Assembly: GCF_012676905.1 (NCBI RefSeq)
Contig: NZ_CP051428.1
Coordinates: 349,501-413,500 of the forward strand
Direction: 5' to 3'
Source of the DNA: Paenibacillus albicereus
GTDB lineage: Bacteria > Bacillota > Bacilli > Paenibacillales > Paenibacillaceae
DNA: 64,000 nt
Each line of letters starts with the position of its first letter. The stretch's first letter is position 1. The notes below the pieces were generated by a model. That model made no database searches. It was not told the DNA's origin and saw only the letters and a program-made list of their open reading frames with translations. Position numbers and translations under genes: made by a program. This document shows positions 14,664-22,937 of the stretch, in pieces.

Positions 14664-15904
14664 AGCAGTTCGGCCTTGTATTCCGGTATTCCTTCCGGGA
14701 GCGTCTCCGGTCCAAATCGTTCACGCTGACGATCTACATCGCGGCGGTGCTGCTGGCGGCGCTCATCTTCCTCCCCAAGGTATTGCAGTCGGATGGCGGC
14801 GAATCGGTCGACGGTACGGTCGCCGTCGTCAACAAGACCGACTTGGCGTTGACGCCGGAAAGCCTCGCGCAAGGCGTGTCGCCCTCGTACGCCTGGAAGC
14901 TTGTCGAGCCGTCCGGGGAAGCCGAGGCCCGCGCGCAGCTGGCCAAGGACGACGACAGCCTGCTCGGCCTGGCGGCGATCGAGGAGAAGGACGGCAAGCC
15001 GGTGCTCTCGCTGACAGTCAACAAGCTTGACGACGCGCCTTATGCCGAAGCGCTTGGGACCTACGTCCAAGGGGTCTACACGGCAAGCGAGCTCGGCAAG
15101 CTGACGCTGGATCCGGCGCAGAAGGAGCGCGTGACCGCGGCCTTGCAGCTCGACGTGCAGGAGCTCAAGGCGGGCAGCAAGTCGGCCCTCGTCATGTATT
15201 TGCCGGTCTACCTCATCACCTTCATGCTCTACCTGCTGATCTACCTGTTCGGCGGCAACGTGGCCGTCTCCGTCTCGGTCGAGAAGAGCTCCCGCATCAA
15301 GGAAATCCTCATCACCAAAGTAAAGCCGGAGCAGCTGCTGTTCGGAAAGGTGTTCGGCGTCGGCCTCGCCGGCCTGCTGCAGTTCGTCCTCATCCTGGGC
15401 ATTGGCTACGGCATGCTTCTCGCCTCCGGCTCGGGCGGAGCGCTCGATTTGTTCGGCTTCACGGTCGACTTCTCGATGCTGGGCGCCAAGACGATCGCCC
15501 TGCTCGTACTGTTCTTCATCCTCGGCTACTTCTTCTACGCGGCGCTGTTCGCCGCCTGCGGCTCGCTCGTCAGCCGCAGCGAGGAGGTCAACGGCATGAT
15601 CCTGCCGGTCTCGGTCATCATGATGGGTGGCTTCCTGGTCGCGCTGATCTCGCTCGGCTCTCCGGACGGCAGCCTCGCCGTCGTCAGCTCCTACATCCCG
15701 TTCGCGACGCCGTTCACGATGTTCGTCCGGGTCGGGATGACCGAGCCGACCTGGACCGAGATTCTCGTGCCGACGCTCATCCTGCTCGCCTCCACGGGCA
15801 TCGCCTGCTGGATTTCCGCCAAAATCTATCAGGTCGGCGTCCTGCTCTACGGGCAGAAGCCGACGCCGAAGCTGATCTACAAAGCGCTTCGGTCGACGAT
15901 GTAA
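14660..15904 (+). CDS. ABC-2 type permease (NatB-like)
   Basis: 414 aa. One N-terminal membrane span (residues 20-40), a large extracytoplasmic domain (about 45-175), then five or six spans from residue 176 on. This is the NatB/ABC-2 layout. Translationally coupled to its ATPase. Likely function: efflux of, or immunity to, the hydrophobic RiPP products. Confidence 0.85.
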   Translation: MKQFGLVFRYSFRERLRSKSFTLTIYIAAVLLAALIFLPKVLQSDGGESVDGTVAVVNKTDLALTPESLAQGVSPSYAWKLVEPSGEAEARAQLAKDDDSLLGLAAIEEKDGKPVLSLTVNKLDDAPYAEALGTYVQGVYTASELGKLTLDPAQKERVTAALQLDVQELKAGSKSALVMYLPVYLITFMLYLLIYLFGGNVAVSVSVEKSSRIKEILITKVKPEQLLFGKVFGVGLAGLLQFVLILGIGYGMLLASGSGGALDLFGFTVDFSMLGAKTIALLVLFFILGYFFYAALFAACGSLVSRSEEVNGMILPVSVIMMGGFLVALISLGSPDGSLAVVSSYIPFATPFTMFVRVGMTEPTWTEILVPTLILLASTGIACWISAKIYQVGVLLYGQKPTPKLIYKALRSTM

Positions 15905-15916
15905 GGAGGGGCGCAC

Positions 15917-16765
15917 ATGGCGATAGACATCACCAAGGTGGCGCCGCCCGCCCGATCTGTCCCGATCCCGCCTCCGGCCGTCCGGCCGGAAGGGGCGGCG
16001 GCCCGGCCGCTGCTCGGCCAGTGGGCGATGGTGACCGGGGCCGGGCGCGGCATCGGCGAGGAGATCGCGCGGCAGTTCGCCGCCTCCGGCGCGTCGCTCG
16101 TCCTGACCGAGCTGCCGGAGCGCATGCCGCTGCTGGAGGAGAGCGCCGCCGCGCTGCGGCGGGAGCATGGCGTGCAGGCGAGCTGCCTGCCGCTCGACCT
16201 GCGCCGCATGGAGCAGGTCGAGGAGGCGGCCGCGCGCATCGGCGGCGAGGTCGAGGCGGGCGTGGACTACCTCGTCAACAACGCCGGCGTCAACCTGCTG
16301 CAGCCGGCGCTGACGCTCACGCAGGAGGAATGGGACTTTGTCGTGGACATCAATCTCAAGGGCACGTTTTTCCTCACCCGCGAGGTGGCCAAGGCGATGG
16401 TCCGCAAGAAGCGCGGCTCGATCGTCATGATCGCCTCGCAGCACGGCGTCGTCGCCAACGAGAACCGCGCTCCCTACTGCGCCAGCAAGGCCGGACTCAT
16501 CCATCTGTCCAAGGCGCTCGCGGTCGAATGGGCGAAATACGGCATCCGCGTCAACACAGTGTCGCCGACGTTCGTGCTGACCGAGGCGAGCGAGCCGCAT
16601 CTGACCGATCCGCAGTTCCTGCGGGCCAACCTGCCCAAGCTGCCGCTGCGCAAGTTCGCGACGCCGGAGGACATCGCCCGCTCGGCGCTGTTCCTGGCGA
16701 CGGACGCGGCCGGCATGATTACCGGGCATAACCTCGTCGTCGACGGCGGCTGGACCGCCCTCTGA
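15917..16765 (+). CDS. short-chain dehydrogenase/reductase (candidate oxidative decarboxylase of precursor C-terminal Thr)
   Basis: 282 aa. Classical SDR with TGAGRGIG (about 40-47), NNAG and the catalytic Y187xxxK191 in PYCASKAG preceded by the IAS serine. A 35-residue Pro/Ala-rich N-terminal extension precedes the Rossmann fold. It starts 13 nt after the permease. By chemistry, oxidation of the Thr side-chain alcohol gives a beta-keto acid that loses CO2, which is the first daptide step. I am not certain which fold the characterised daptide oxidative decarboxylase has, so the assignment rests on context and chemistry. Confidence 0.7.
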   Translation: MAIDITKVAPPARSVPIPPPAVRPEGAAARPLLGQWAMVTGAGRGIGEEIARQFAASGASLVLTELPERMPLLEESAAALRREHGVQASCLPLDLRRMEQVEEAAARIGGEVEAGVDYLVNNAGVNLLQPALTLTQEEWDFVVDINLKGTFFLTREVAKAMVRKKRGSIVMIASQHGVVANENRAPYCASKAGLIHLSKALAVEWAKYGIRVNTVSPTFVLTEASEPHLTDPQFLRANLPKLPLRKFATPEDIARSALFLATDAAGMITGHNLVVDGGWTAL

Positions 16766-16842
16766 CGGCCGGTGCGCCTGAGCCGACGGCCCGACCGGAA
16801 TCCCCCTTTTCGAGAATCCATCCTCCAGAAGCATCACCGCAA

Positions 16843-17020
16843 GCCGGATACCCGGCGGAGCGCATCCATAAGCAGCACCCGGCCGGATACCCGGCGAAGC
16901 GCATCCATAAGCAGCACCCGAGCCGGTTACCCGGCGAAACGCATTCATCGGCAGCGCCTTGAGCCGGATACCCGGCGGACACACAGCGGCGCCCTGAGCC
17001 GGAGTACCCGGCGAAGCCAG
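16843..17020. repeat. five tandem approximately 40-bp hairpin repeats
   Basis: Units start at 16843, 16882, 16922, 16963 and 16998 (spacing 39, 40, 41, 35). Each opens with GCCGGATACCCGGC or a close variant, a small self-complementary hairpin, followed in the first units by GAGCGCATCCATAAGCAGCA-like DNA. Unit lengths are not multiples of three, so it is non-coding. It fills most of the 370-bp gap between the dehydrogenase and the methyltransferase. Confidence 0.85.
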
Positions 17021-17135
17021 CATCTTCCGCAGCGGAGCCGACTCCCGGGCCTGGCGTCCGGCGGCTCCCGCGCAGGCGGGCGGCGCGGCGAAGCGGCACT
17101 CATCCCCATTCATTCGACGCGAGGAGGCGGTTGTA

Positions 17136-17960
17136 ATGTATTTCGGCGTATTCAAGGACTTGAGGAACCTGGGGCTGCCCGGCAGCCAGGATTTCGATCT
17201 GTATGAAGGGTACTATTCCGAGTTCTACGAGGCGGTGGCGGGCCGCACGGACTACGACATCCCGCTGCTGCTGGAGCAGGCGGCGGCGCTTGCGGGCGGC
17301 GGCAAGGTGCTGGAGCTGGCCTGCGGCTCGGGCCGCGTCCTGATGCATCTGGCCAATCGCGGCTTCCAGACGGTCGGCCTCGACCTGTCCGAAGATATGC
17401 TCAAGATGTGCCGCCGCAAGAGCGAGCTGCTGCCGCCGCGCCTGAAGAGCCGCATCGACGTGCGCCAAGGCGACATGACGAGCTTCGAGCTCGGCGAGGA
17501 GTTCCCCCTCATCATCCTGTCGGCGACGAGCATCAGCCTGCTGCGCGAGCGGAGCGACCTGGAGCGCATGCTGCAGGCGGTGGAGCGCCATCTGGCGGAC
17601 GGCGGACGGTTCATCTTCGACTACGTGCTGTCCAACGACATCCACAACAGCCAGCTGCGCGGCGGCCGCGTCAACGGCGTCACGCTCGATCTCGGGCCTG
17701 ACCACAAGCAGTTCGTCCTCATGGGCGAGGAGGAGAACCGGGAGGATCAGAGCGCGGTCATGAACTTCTACGCCGAGGTCATCCAGGGCGGGCAGACGAA
17801 GCGCTATTTCGGCTCTACGTTCAAGAAGTTCTTCCCCGAGGAGGACATCCACGCCTGCATCGCCGCTTCCGGCCTGCGCATCGCGGACTCCCGCCTGTAC
17901 AGCGTCGAGGGCGACGGCAACGTGCGCTGCCTGATTCTGGAGAAGGAGGCCGCCCGATGA
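17136..17960 (+). CDS. SAM-dependent methyltransferase (daptide MpaM-like candidate)
   Basis: 274 aa, start after GAGGAGGCGGTTGTA. Class I methyltransferase with motif I VLELACGSGRV at about 58-68 and the acidic GLDLSEDML. The N-terminal 50 residues (YYSEFYEAV) are typical of small-molecule N-methyltransferases. In daptides a methyltransferase dimethylates the new C-terminal amine. It overlaps the E1-like gene by four bases, so it is co-translated with the azoline module but separated from the daptide genes upstream by the repeat array. Confidence 0.75.
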   Translation: MYFGVFKDLRNLGLPGSQDFDLYEGYYSEFYEAVAGRTDYDIPLLLEQAAALAGGGKVLELACGSGRVLMHLANRGFQTVGLDLSEDMLKMCRRKSELLPPRLKSRIDVRQGDMTSFELGEEFPLIILSATSISLLRERSDLERMLQAVERHLADGGRFIFDYVLSNDIHNSQLRGGRVNGVTLDLGPDHKQFVLMGEEENREDQSAVMNFYAEVIQGGQTKRYFGSTFKKFFPEEDIHACIAASGLRIADSRLYSVEGDGNVRCLILEKEAAR

Positions 17961-18547
17961 GCGCCTTCGTCACGATTCTGGGCGGCGGGGGAGAGGGCGG
18001 CGAGGCCGAGCCGATCGCCGCCGCCCTGCGCGGCCTCGGCGTCGAGGCGCGCGCCGCGTCGGCGTTCGCCGAGATCGATCCCGGCAGCGACCTCGTGCTC
18101 GTGCTCCAGGCGGAGCTCCAGGGCGCCGCGTTCAACGCCTACGCCCTGGAGCATGGGCTGACGTGGCTGCCGGTCGCGTTCTCGCATACGGTCGGCCGCC
18201 TCGGCCCGATCATCATTCCCGGCGAAACGGCCTGCTACGACTGCCTGGAGCTGCGCGGACGCGCGAACGGCCTGCCGCCGCTCGCAGCCAAGCCGAGCCG
18301 GTTCGACCCGAGCTGGTCGATGGTCGCGTCGCTCGCCGTCATGGAGACGGTCAAGTGGCTGTCGCGCTCCACGAACAGCTTCGCGCCGCTGTCGCTCGGC
18401 CATCAGGTCGAGTTCGACGCCTTTCACCTCCAGGGCGAAGTGAATCCGGTGTACCGGCTGCCCACCTGCCCGTCCTGCGGGCTGCGCCATCAGGCGCGGC
18501 TCGCCGCCCAGCCATGGACCGAGGCCGGGCTGGTGCAGCTGCCATGA
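17957..18547 (+). CDS. truncated E1-like (ThiF/SagC-type) partner of YcaO
   Basis: 196 aa. The middle carries GPIIIPGETACYDCLELR with C93 and C96, and the C-terminus has CPSC at C171 and C174; together they form the zinc tetrathiolate typical of the E1-like C protein of azol(in)e RiPP cyclodehydratases. Such proteins usually have an N-terminal RRE of about 90 residues; here only a short Rossmann-like start is left. Leader binding may therefore depend on another RRE, for example that of the accessory protein. Coupled by ATGA overlaps to the methyltransferase and to ycaO. Confidence 0.7.
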   Translation: MSAFVTILGGGGEGGEAEPIAAALRGLGVEARAASAFAEIDPGSDLVLVLQAELQGAAFNAYALEHGLTWLPVAFSHTVGRLGPIIIPGETACYDCLELRGRANGLPPLAAKPSRFDPSWSMVASLAVMETVKWLSRSTNSFAPLSLGHQVEFDAFHLQGEVNPVYRLPTCPSCGLRHQARLAAQPWTEAGLVQLP

Positions 18548-19920
18548 GCCGCCAGCTGATCCGCCGCTGGAGCAGTTCGGCGCCTGCGGCTCCCGGCGCT
18601 CGCCGTCCCCGCGGTCCGGCGCTCGGCCTGACGGAGCCGCTGGCACGGGCGATCAGCCCGCAGGGCGGCATGGTGCGCGGGCTGATGAGCCTCAGCACCG
18701 ATCCCGGCGATCCGGCGCTGTTCCTCAGCCTCGCCGCTCCGGCCGATCCCAAGGCGTTCGGCGGCCGCCAGCACGGCCTGATCGACCGCTTCGCCAGCGG
18801 CATGGGCTTCACGCTCGAGGAGGCGAACGTATCCGCGGTGGCCGAGGCGGTCGAGCGCTACTGCGCCGCCTATGTCATTCCGGACCGCACCGTCTTCGCC
18901 TCGTGGCGCGAGCTGCGCGCCGAAGCGCTGCATCCCGGCGCGCTGCCGCTGTTCACGCCGGAGCAGCACGCGACGTGGCAGTTTCCGTACCAGCCGTTCA
19001 CCGAGGATGCGCGCATCCGCTGGGTGCCGGCGCGCTCGCTGGCGACCGGCCGCGAGAAATTCGTGCCGGCCGCGATCGCCTGGGATTCCTACGTCCCGCA
19101 GAGCGACGACGAGGCGGCGATCTGCTTCGGCCTCATGACCGGCTCGGCCGCCGGCTCGACGCTCGAGCAGGCGATGATCGGCGGGCTGCTGGAGATCATC
19201 GAGCGCGACGCCTTCATGATGATGTGGTACAACATGGCCTCGCTGCCGCGGCTCGACATCCGCGAGCATCCGCTGGCGCGTCCGTTCCGCGAGCTGCTCG
19301 ACGAGAGCCGCTTCGAGCTGTCGATCGTGGACACGACCGGCGACACGGGCATCCCGTCCGCGTTCGGCCTGCTCCAGACGAGCGACGGACGGGTCAGCTT
19401 CGGCGGCTCGGCGAGGCTCTCCATGGAAGAGGCTGTCGTCAAGACGCTCATGGAGATCAGCCAGCTGTTCATCGGCAACAAGGCGCAGATCTACGCCGAA
19501 GGTCTGCCGTCGCTGCTGCCCCATCAGATCACCGACTACGGCCTGCGGCTTCCGTATTACGAGCAGCCGTTCGCGCATGAGGAGCTGGCTTTCACGGCGG
19601 CCTCGCCGCTGCTGCATCCGGTGCCGCCCGCTCCGCCCGTCGCTTCCGCCTCCGAGGCGGAGCGGCTCGCGCATCTCGTCGGCGCCTTGCAGGCGCGCGG
19701 CCTGGAGCCGCTCTGCGTCGACGTCACGACGGACGACGTGCGCGAGCTCGGGCTGCATGTCGTCAAGATGATCGTGCCGGGCACGATCCAGCTGCCGCGC
19801 AGCGAGCGCGAGCGGCTGATTGCCAGCCGCCGCATCTACGACGTGCCGGTGGAGCTCGGCTGGCGCAGCTCGCCGATCGCGCCGTCCGAGCTCAACGTCA
19901 GCCCGCATCCGTTTCCTTGA
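18544..19920 (+). CDS. YcaO cyclodehydratase (azoline-forming type)
   Basis: 458 aa, ATG 18544 overlapping the E1-like stop. Conserved ATP-binding regions: AEAVERYCAAY with E101 and E104, and GGLLEIIERDAF with E217 and E220. The C-terminus is NVSPHPFP, a proline-rich PxPxP-like end characteristic of azoline-forming YcaO proteins and important for their catalysis. Family reaction: ATP-dependent cyclodehydration of Cys, Ser or Thr to azolines. Its E1-like partner is adjacent. Which peptide it acts on is the open question, because the main cores contain almost no such residues. Confidence 0.85.
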   Translation: MSRQLIRRWSSSAPAAPGARRPRGPALGLTEPLARAISPQGGMVRGLMSLSTDPGDPALFLSLAAPADPKAFGGRQHGLIDRFASGMGFTLEEANVSAVAEAVERYCAAYVIPDRTVFASWRELRAEALHPGALPLFTPEQHATWQFPYQPFTEDARIRWVPARSLATGREKFVPAAIAWDSYVPQSDDEAAICFGLMTGSAAGSTLEQAMIGGLLEIIERDAFMMMWYNMASLPRLDIREHPLARPFRELLDESRFELSIVDTTGDTGIPSAFGLLQTSDGRVSFGGSARLSMEEAVVKTLMEISQLFIGNKAQIYAEGLPSLLPHQITDYGLRLPYYEQPFAHEELAFTAASPLLHPVPPAPPVASASEAERLAHLVGALQARGLEPLCVDVTTDDVRELGLHVVKMIVPGTIQLPRSERERLIASRRIYDVPVELGWRSSPIAPSELNVSPHPFP

Positions 19921-20005
19921 CCGGCCTCGACCGGCTTCCATCTGCGTCCCTCGCGCCAGCTTGCGCGCCGCGGCCGCGACCAATAATCGACAAGGGCGTG
20001 ATCCT

Positions 20006-20776
20006 ATGCAATCCAAGTTCATCGACTGGCGCGCCGACGCGCTCGCCGGCGAAGAGTCTCTGTCCCTGACGTACCACCTCAATTCCAGCCACTACCCGCA
20101 GCTGGAGGTGCTGACCCGCTCCCGGATGAAAATGCTGCGCAAGCTGTTCGCGCAGATGAACGCGCCCGCGACGCCCGCCAAGCGGTATTTCTCCGCTCCG
20201 CGCGCCGCTCTGGGCGACGATCCCGAGGCGGCGGCCGAGGATCGGCTGAGCGCCCACCCGAGCCTGCGCCGGCTGCTGTGGCGGCTGCGCCGCATGCAGC
20301 CGGAGGCGCAGCCGTTCGCGGACTTCGGGCCGCTGGAGGAGCTCGGCGGCGCGGCGCTCGACTCGCCCGAGCTGTACATTCTCTCGCGGAGCTCGGCGAC
20401 GAACCGGCTCGAGCTGTTCTACTTCCATCCGCACGGCGACTGCCTGCAGGAGCTCGGCGCTCCGGACGAGGAGCGGTGCTCGGCGCTGTTCGACCCGGCG
20501 GTGAGCGCCGGACCGCTGCAGGGCGCGATCTTCGTCGCCGCCAATCTGCACCGGTCGCTGCAGCTGTTCGGCGAGCGCGGCTACCGGCTTAGCCTGCTGG
20601 AGGGGGGCCGCCTGACCGAGCGGCTCTCCGCCTGCTCGCCCGGCAGCGGGCTGCGGGTGCAGCCGGTGCTCGGCTTCTACGACAGCCGCGTGCATCAGCT
20701 GCTCGGGCTCGACGGCCACTATGAAGTCGCGCTGAGCTGCCTGCTGCTGCAGGCCGAGCCGGAGGGAGCCCGATGA
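20006..20776 (+). CDS. SagB-like nitroreductase-fold protein (azoline dehydrogenase candidate)
   Basis: 256 aa from ATG 20006, weak site AAGGGCGTG. The N-terminus has the SagB-like SLTYHLNSSHYP; the C-terminal half has the nitroreductase pattern ERGYRLSLLEGGRL, LGFYDSRVHQLLGLDGHYE and a final hydrophobic strand. SagB-type flavoenzymes oxidise azolines to azoles with FMN. The middle part is divergent, and whether it still binds FMN cannot be decided by eye. Position after ycaO and coupling to the GntR gene support membership in the azole module. Confidence 0.6.
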   Translation: MQSKFIDWRADALAGEESLSLTYHLNSSHYPQLEVLTRSRMKMLRKLFAQMNAPATPAKRYFSAPRAALGDDPEAAAEDRLSAHPSLRRLLWRLRRMQPEAQPFADFGPLEELGGAALDSPELYILSRSSATNRLELFYFHPHGDCLQELGAPDEERCSALFDPAVSAGPLQGAIFVAANLHRSLQLFGERGYRLSLLEGGRLTERLSACSPGSGLRVQPVLGFYDSRVHQLLGLDGHYEVALSCLLLQAEPEGAR

Positions 20777-21276
20777 AAGACCGCACCGAGCCGCTCCCCC
20801 TCCTCCCCGGGGAGCTGCCGCTGCGCGTCGCTCCGGACAGCGCGCAGCCTCTTTACGCCCAGCTGGAGGCTCAGCTGCGCGAGCTGATCCACAGCGGGGC
20901 GCTGCCGGAGGACAGCCAGCTGCCCAGCTTGCGGGATCTCGCCTCGAAGCTGGGCTGCAGCCTCATCACCGTCCGCCGCGTCTACCTGGATTTGGAGCGC
21001 GAAGGCCTGCTGACGATTTCCAAAGGCATCGGCACGTTCGTCTGCCGCCGCGGCTCGGAGCGTTCCGCGCGTCGGGCATGGTCGAAGGCGCTCGTGCAGG
21101 AGGCTTTCCGCAGCGCGGTCGCGACCGGCTCCAAGTATGGCCTGAAGCCGGATGAGATGCGGCGGCTGCTGGAGGACCAGCTCGAGGGGAGCGACTCGGG
21201 ACCTACGGCGGACTCGGGCGGAGACGAGCCGGAGGGCGGGCGCCCGCCCGATCCGCGGCCCCCGGCGAAGGCCTGA
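20773..21276 (+). CDS. GntR-family (YtrA-like) transcriptional regulator
   Basis: 167 aa, overlapping the previous stop (ATGA). The N-terminal winged helix is clear: PLYAQLEAQLRELIHSG, LPSLRDLASKLGCS and ITVRRVYLDLEREGLL. Only a short effector/dimerisation tail follows, as in the YtrA subfamily, and the last 35 residues are low-complexity Gly/Pro. YtrA-type regulators often control ABC exporters linked to peptide antibiotics. It is the last gene of the cluster and may repress it. The effector is unknown. Confidence 0.85.
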   Translation: MKDRTEPLPLLPGELPLRVAPDSAQPLYAQLEAQLRELIHSGALPEDSQLPSLRDLASKLGCSLITVRRVYLDLEREGLLTISKGIGTFVCRRGSERSARRAWSKALVQEAFRSAVATGSKYGLKPDEMRRLLEDQLEGSDSGPTADSGGDEPEGGRPPDPRPPAKA

Positions 21277-21377
21277 GCGGCGGTAGGCAACCGCCGCCAG
21301 AAGCAAGGCGCGGATTCGCATTCCCAGCGGGAATTTTTTAGGGCAATCGCCATTCCATTCCCCCCTCAGCCGGTTTC

Positions 21378-21408
21378 AAGCCTTCGGGCATGGAGCGGGC
21401 TTTTTTTC
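21378..21408 (+). terminator. Rho-independent terminator of the RiPP operon
   Basis: AAGCC (21378-21382) pairs with GGCTT (21398-21402), followed by seven T. It separates the RiPP cluster from comQ. Confidence 0.65.
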
Positions 21409-21530
21409 GCTGAATCGCTCCCATAGCTTGAAGGAAATGGATTCTTTTCTATGGAATATGTCATGGGACCTCATGCATGCGCCGTAGTCGTCCACACCTA
21501 GGGCATAGGGATCAGATCGGGGGGAATGGG

Positions 21531-22451
21531 ATGGAGCAAGCGGGGAGAGGGATGGAGCAGGCGATGAGGGAAAGCGTCGAGGCGCACTTCGTGCTGCCGC
21601 AGCTGAAAGAGATGGCGCGCGCCTGCCTGGAGCAGAAGCTGCGGGAGTCGATGCTGTTCGGCAAGATGACGATGCTTCATTACCGCATGTACAAGGGCGG
21701 GGACGACGAGCGGATCTTCCGCGCCGCAGCGGCGGTGGAGCTGATGATCCTGAGCCTCGACATGATCGACGACGTGCAGGACCGGGACAATCCGGCGGTT
21801 CCGTGGAGCGCCTACCGCCCGGAGATCACGCTGAACCTGGCGCTCGGCATGCTGATGATCGCCCAGCGGCTGCTGCTGGAGAGCGGCTTCGAGCCGGAGC
21901 GGGCGCAGCAGGCCGCGAGGCTGCTCAGCATGCAGGTGCTGACCGCCGTGCACGGGCAGACGCTCGACCTGCTCAACGACATCCCCGACGAGGATGCCTA
22001 TCTGGCGATGGTCAGCCAGAAGTCGGCGGCGCTGCTCGTCTGCGGCTGCATGATCGGCACGGTGCTTGCCACCGGGGAATGGAAGGAGCAGGTGCGCAGC
22101 TACGCCGAGCAGCTCGGCATCGCCGCCCAGATCAAGAACGACATCCGCGATCTGGCCAACTGGACGGACAAGAACGACTTCCTGAACCGCAAGCTCACGC
22201 TGCCGACGCTGTTCCTGTTGCAGGCCGTCACGGACGAGGACCGCTGGGTGCTCGACTACTACGAGGGCCGGCTCTCGATGGAGGAGGTCCGCCACCGGCG
22301 CGAGGAGCTGGAGGCGATCCTGGAGAAGACCGGCACGATGCTCTACTCGTCGGTGCGCATGCGCACGCACTACTACCGCTTCCTGGAGCTGCTGGAGCAG
22401 CTGGAGCTGGAGGATGGCTGGCGCGACCAGATGCTTGCCCTGGCGGAGTAA
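21531..22451 (+). CDS. comQ: ComQ isoprenyl transferase (ComX maturation)
   Basis: 306 aa from ATG 21531 behind GGGGGGAATGGG; a second in-frame ATG at 21552 is possible. All-helical prenyltransferase-like protein with first Asp-rich motif DDVQDRD (D80-D86) and second motif NDIRDL (D204, D207). ComQ transfers an isoprenyl group to a Trp of the ComX pre-pheromone and takes part in its release. Followed by comX, comP and comA in canonical order, which makes the identification firm despite sequence divergence from Bacillus. Confidence 0.85.
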   Translation: MEQAGRGMEQAMRESVEAHFVLPQLKEMARACLEQKLRESMLFGKMTMLHYRMYKGGDDERIFRAAAAVELMILSLDMIDDVQDRDNPAVPWSAYRPEITLNLALGMLMIAQRLLLESGFEPERAQQAARLLSMQVLTAVHGQTLDLLNDIPDEDAYLAMVSQKSAALLVCGCMIGTVLATGEWKEQVRSYAEQLGIAAQIKNDIRDLANWTDKNDFLNRKLTLPTLFLLQAVTDEDRWVLDYYEGRLSMEEVRHRREELEAILEKTGTMLYSSVRMRTHYYRFLELLEQLELEDGWRDQMLALAE

Positions 22452-22651
22452 GGTGTAGCATTCGCGCTGCGGGAGTCGGCTCGGCCGAGCGGAATGGAGC
22501 CTTTAAGGTAAGAGCAGTTTCGACCGCCGGCCATAACCCGATTCCCGCAGCCCCGGCGCATCTACCGCCACCTCCAGCTCCCCGCACCCCCGCAAGCGGC
22601 CGCATGCGGGGCGCGCAAGAACGTTTGCGGCTTTCCCCCAGCGGCTTTTCG

Positions 22652-22680
22652 TTTCCGACATCCGGGCGCCTCGCTATAGT
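22652..22680 (+). promoter_or_regulatory. possible comX promoter
   Basis: TATAGT at 22675-22680 with a weak -35 TTTCCG 17 nt upstream, 50 nt before comX. The rest of the comQ-comX gap (22452-22650) shows no other recognisable element. Confidence 0.35.
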
Positions 22681-22730
22681 GGAATTAAGAGATGACGACG
22701 CTCTTAAAACCCAATTCGGAGGGATGTACC

Positions 22731-22910
22731 ATGTTGAAAGAAATGATCCAGTCCATCGTGAAGGAATCCGGCTCTGTGATGCGAATTCAATTGGGACAGC
22801 TTCAACTGGCAGGCCTCAGCGATGCGGAGCAAAGAGCGTTCGCTGACGTGGTGGACCGTCGGGCGAAGAACGAAGGCGGCAACTTGCTCAGCGATCCGAT
22901 TTGGTGCTGA
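22731..22910 (+). CDS. comX: ComX quorum-sensing pre-pheromone
   Basis: 59 aa, ATG 22731 after GGAGGG. The N-terminal leader is LKEMIQSIVKESGSV; the C-terminal, probably mature, part is NEGGNLLSDPIWC. ComX pheromones are cut from the C-terminus and carry an isoprenylated Trp; W58 is the only Trp. Unusually the peptide ends right after it, in Cys59. It lies between comQ and comP. Confidence comes mainly from context and size, since ComX sequences are very variable. Confidence 0.8.
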   Translation: MLKEMIQSIVKESGSVMRIQLGQLQLAGLSDAEQRAFADVVDRRAKNEGGNLLSDPIWC

Positions 22911-22937
22911 AATCAGCCGATTGGCAGGTGGCTTTAA

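Noticed and set aside
16843-17020. Repeat array as a CRISPR
   Set aside because: Whole units are repeated rather than repeats with unique spacers, unit length varies, and no cas genes are nearby.
14423-17155. Long minus-strand open frame of 910 codons across the exporter, dehydrogenase and repeat array
   Set aside because: Antisense shadow in GC-rich DNA: Arg/Asp/Gln-rich low-complexity translation, no ribosome site, and it runs through well-supported plus-strand genes. The same applies to other long antisense frames, for example 3353-5167 and 52146-55208.
18163-18543. Longer upstream start for the YcaO gene
   Set aside because: The extended frame lies over the E1-like gene and reads as Arg/Ala-rich shadow; ATG 18544 with an ATGA overlap is a natural coupled start.
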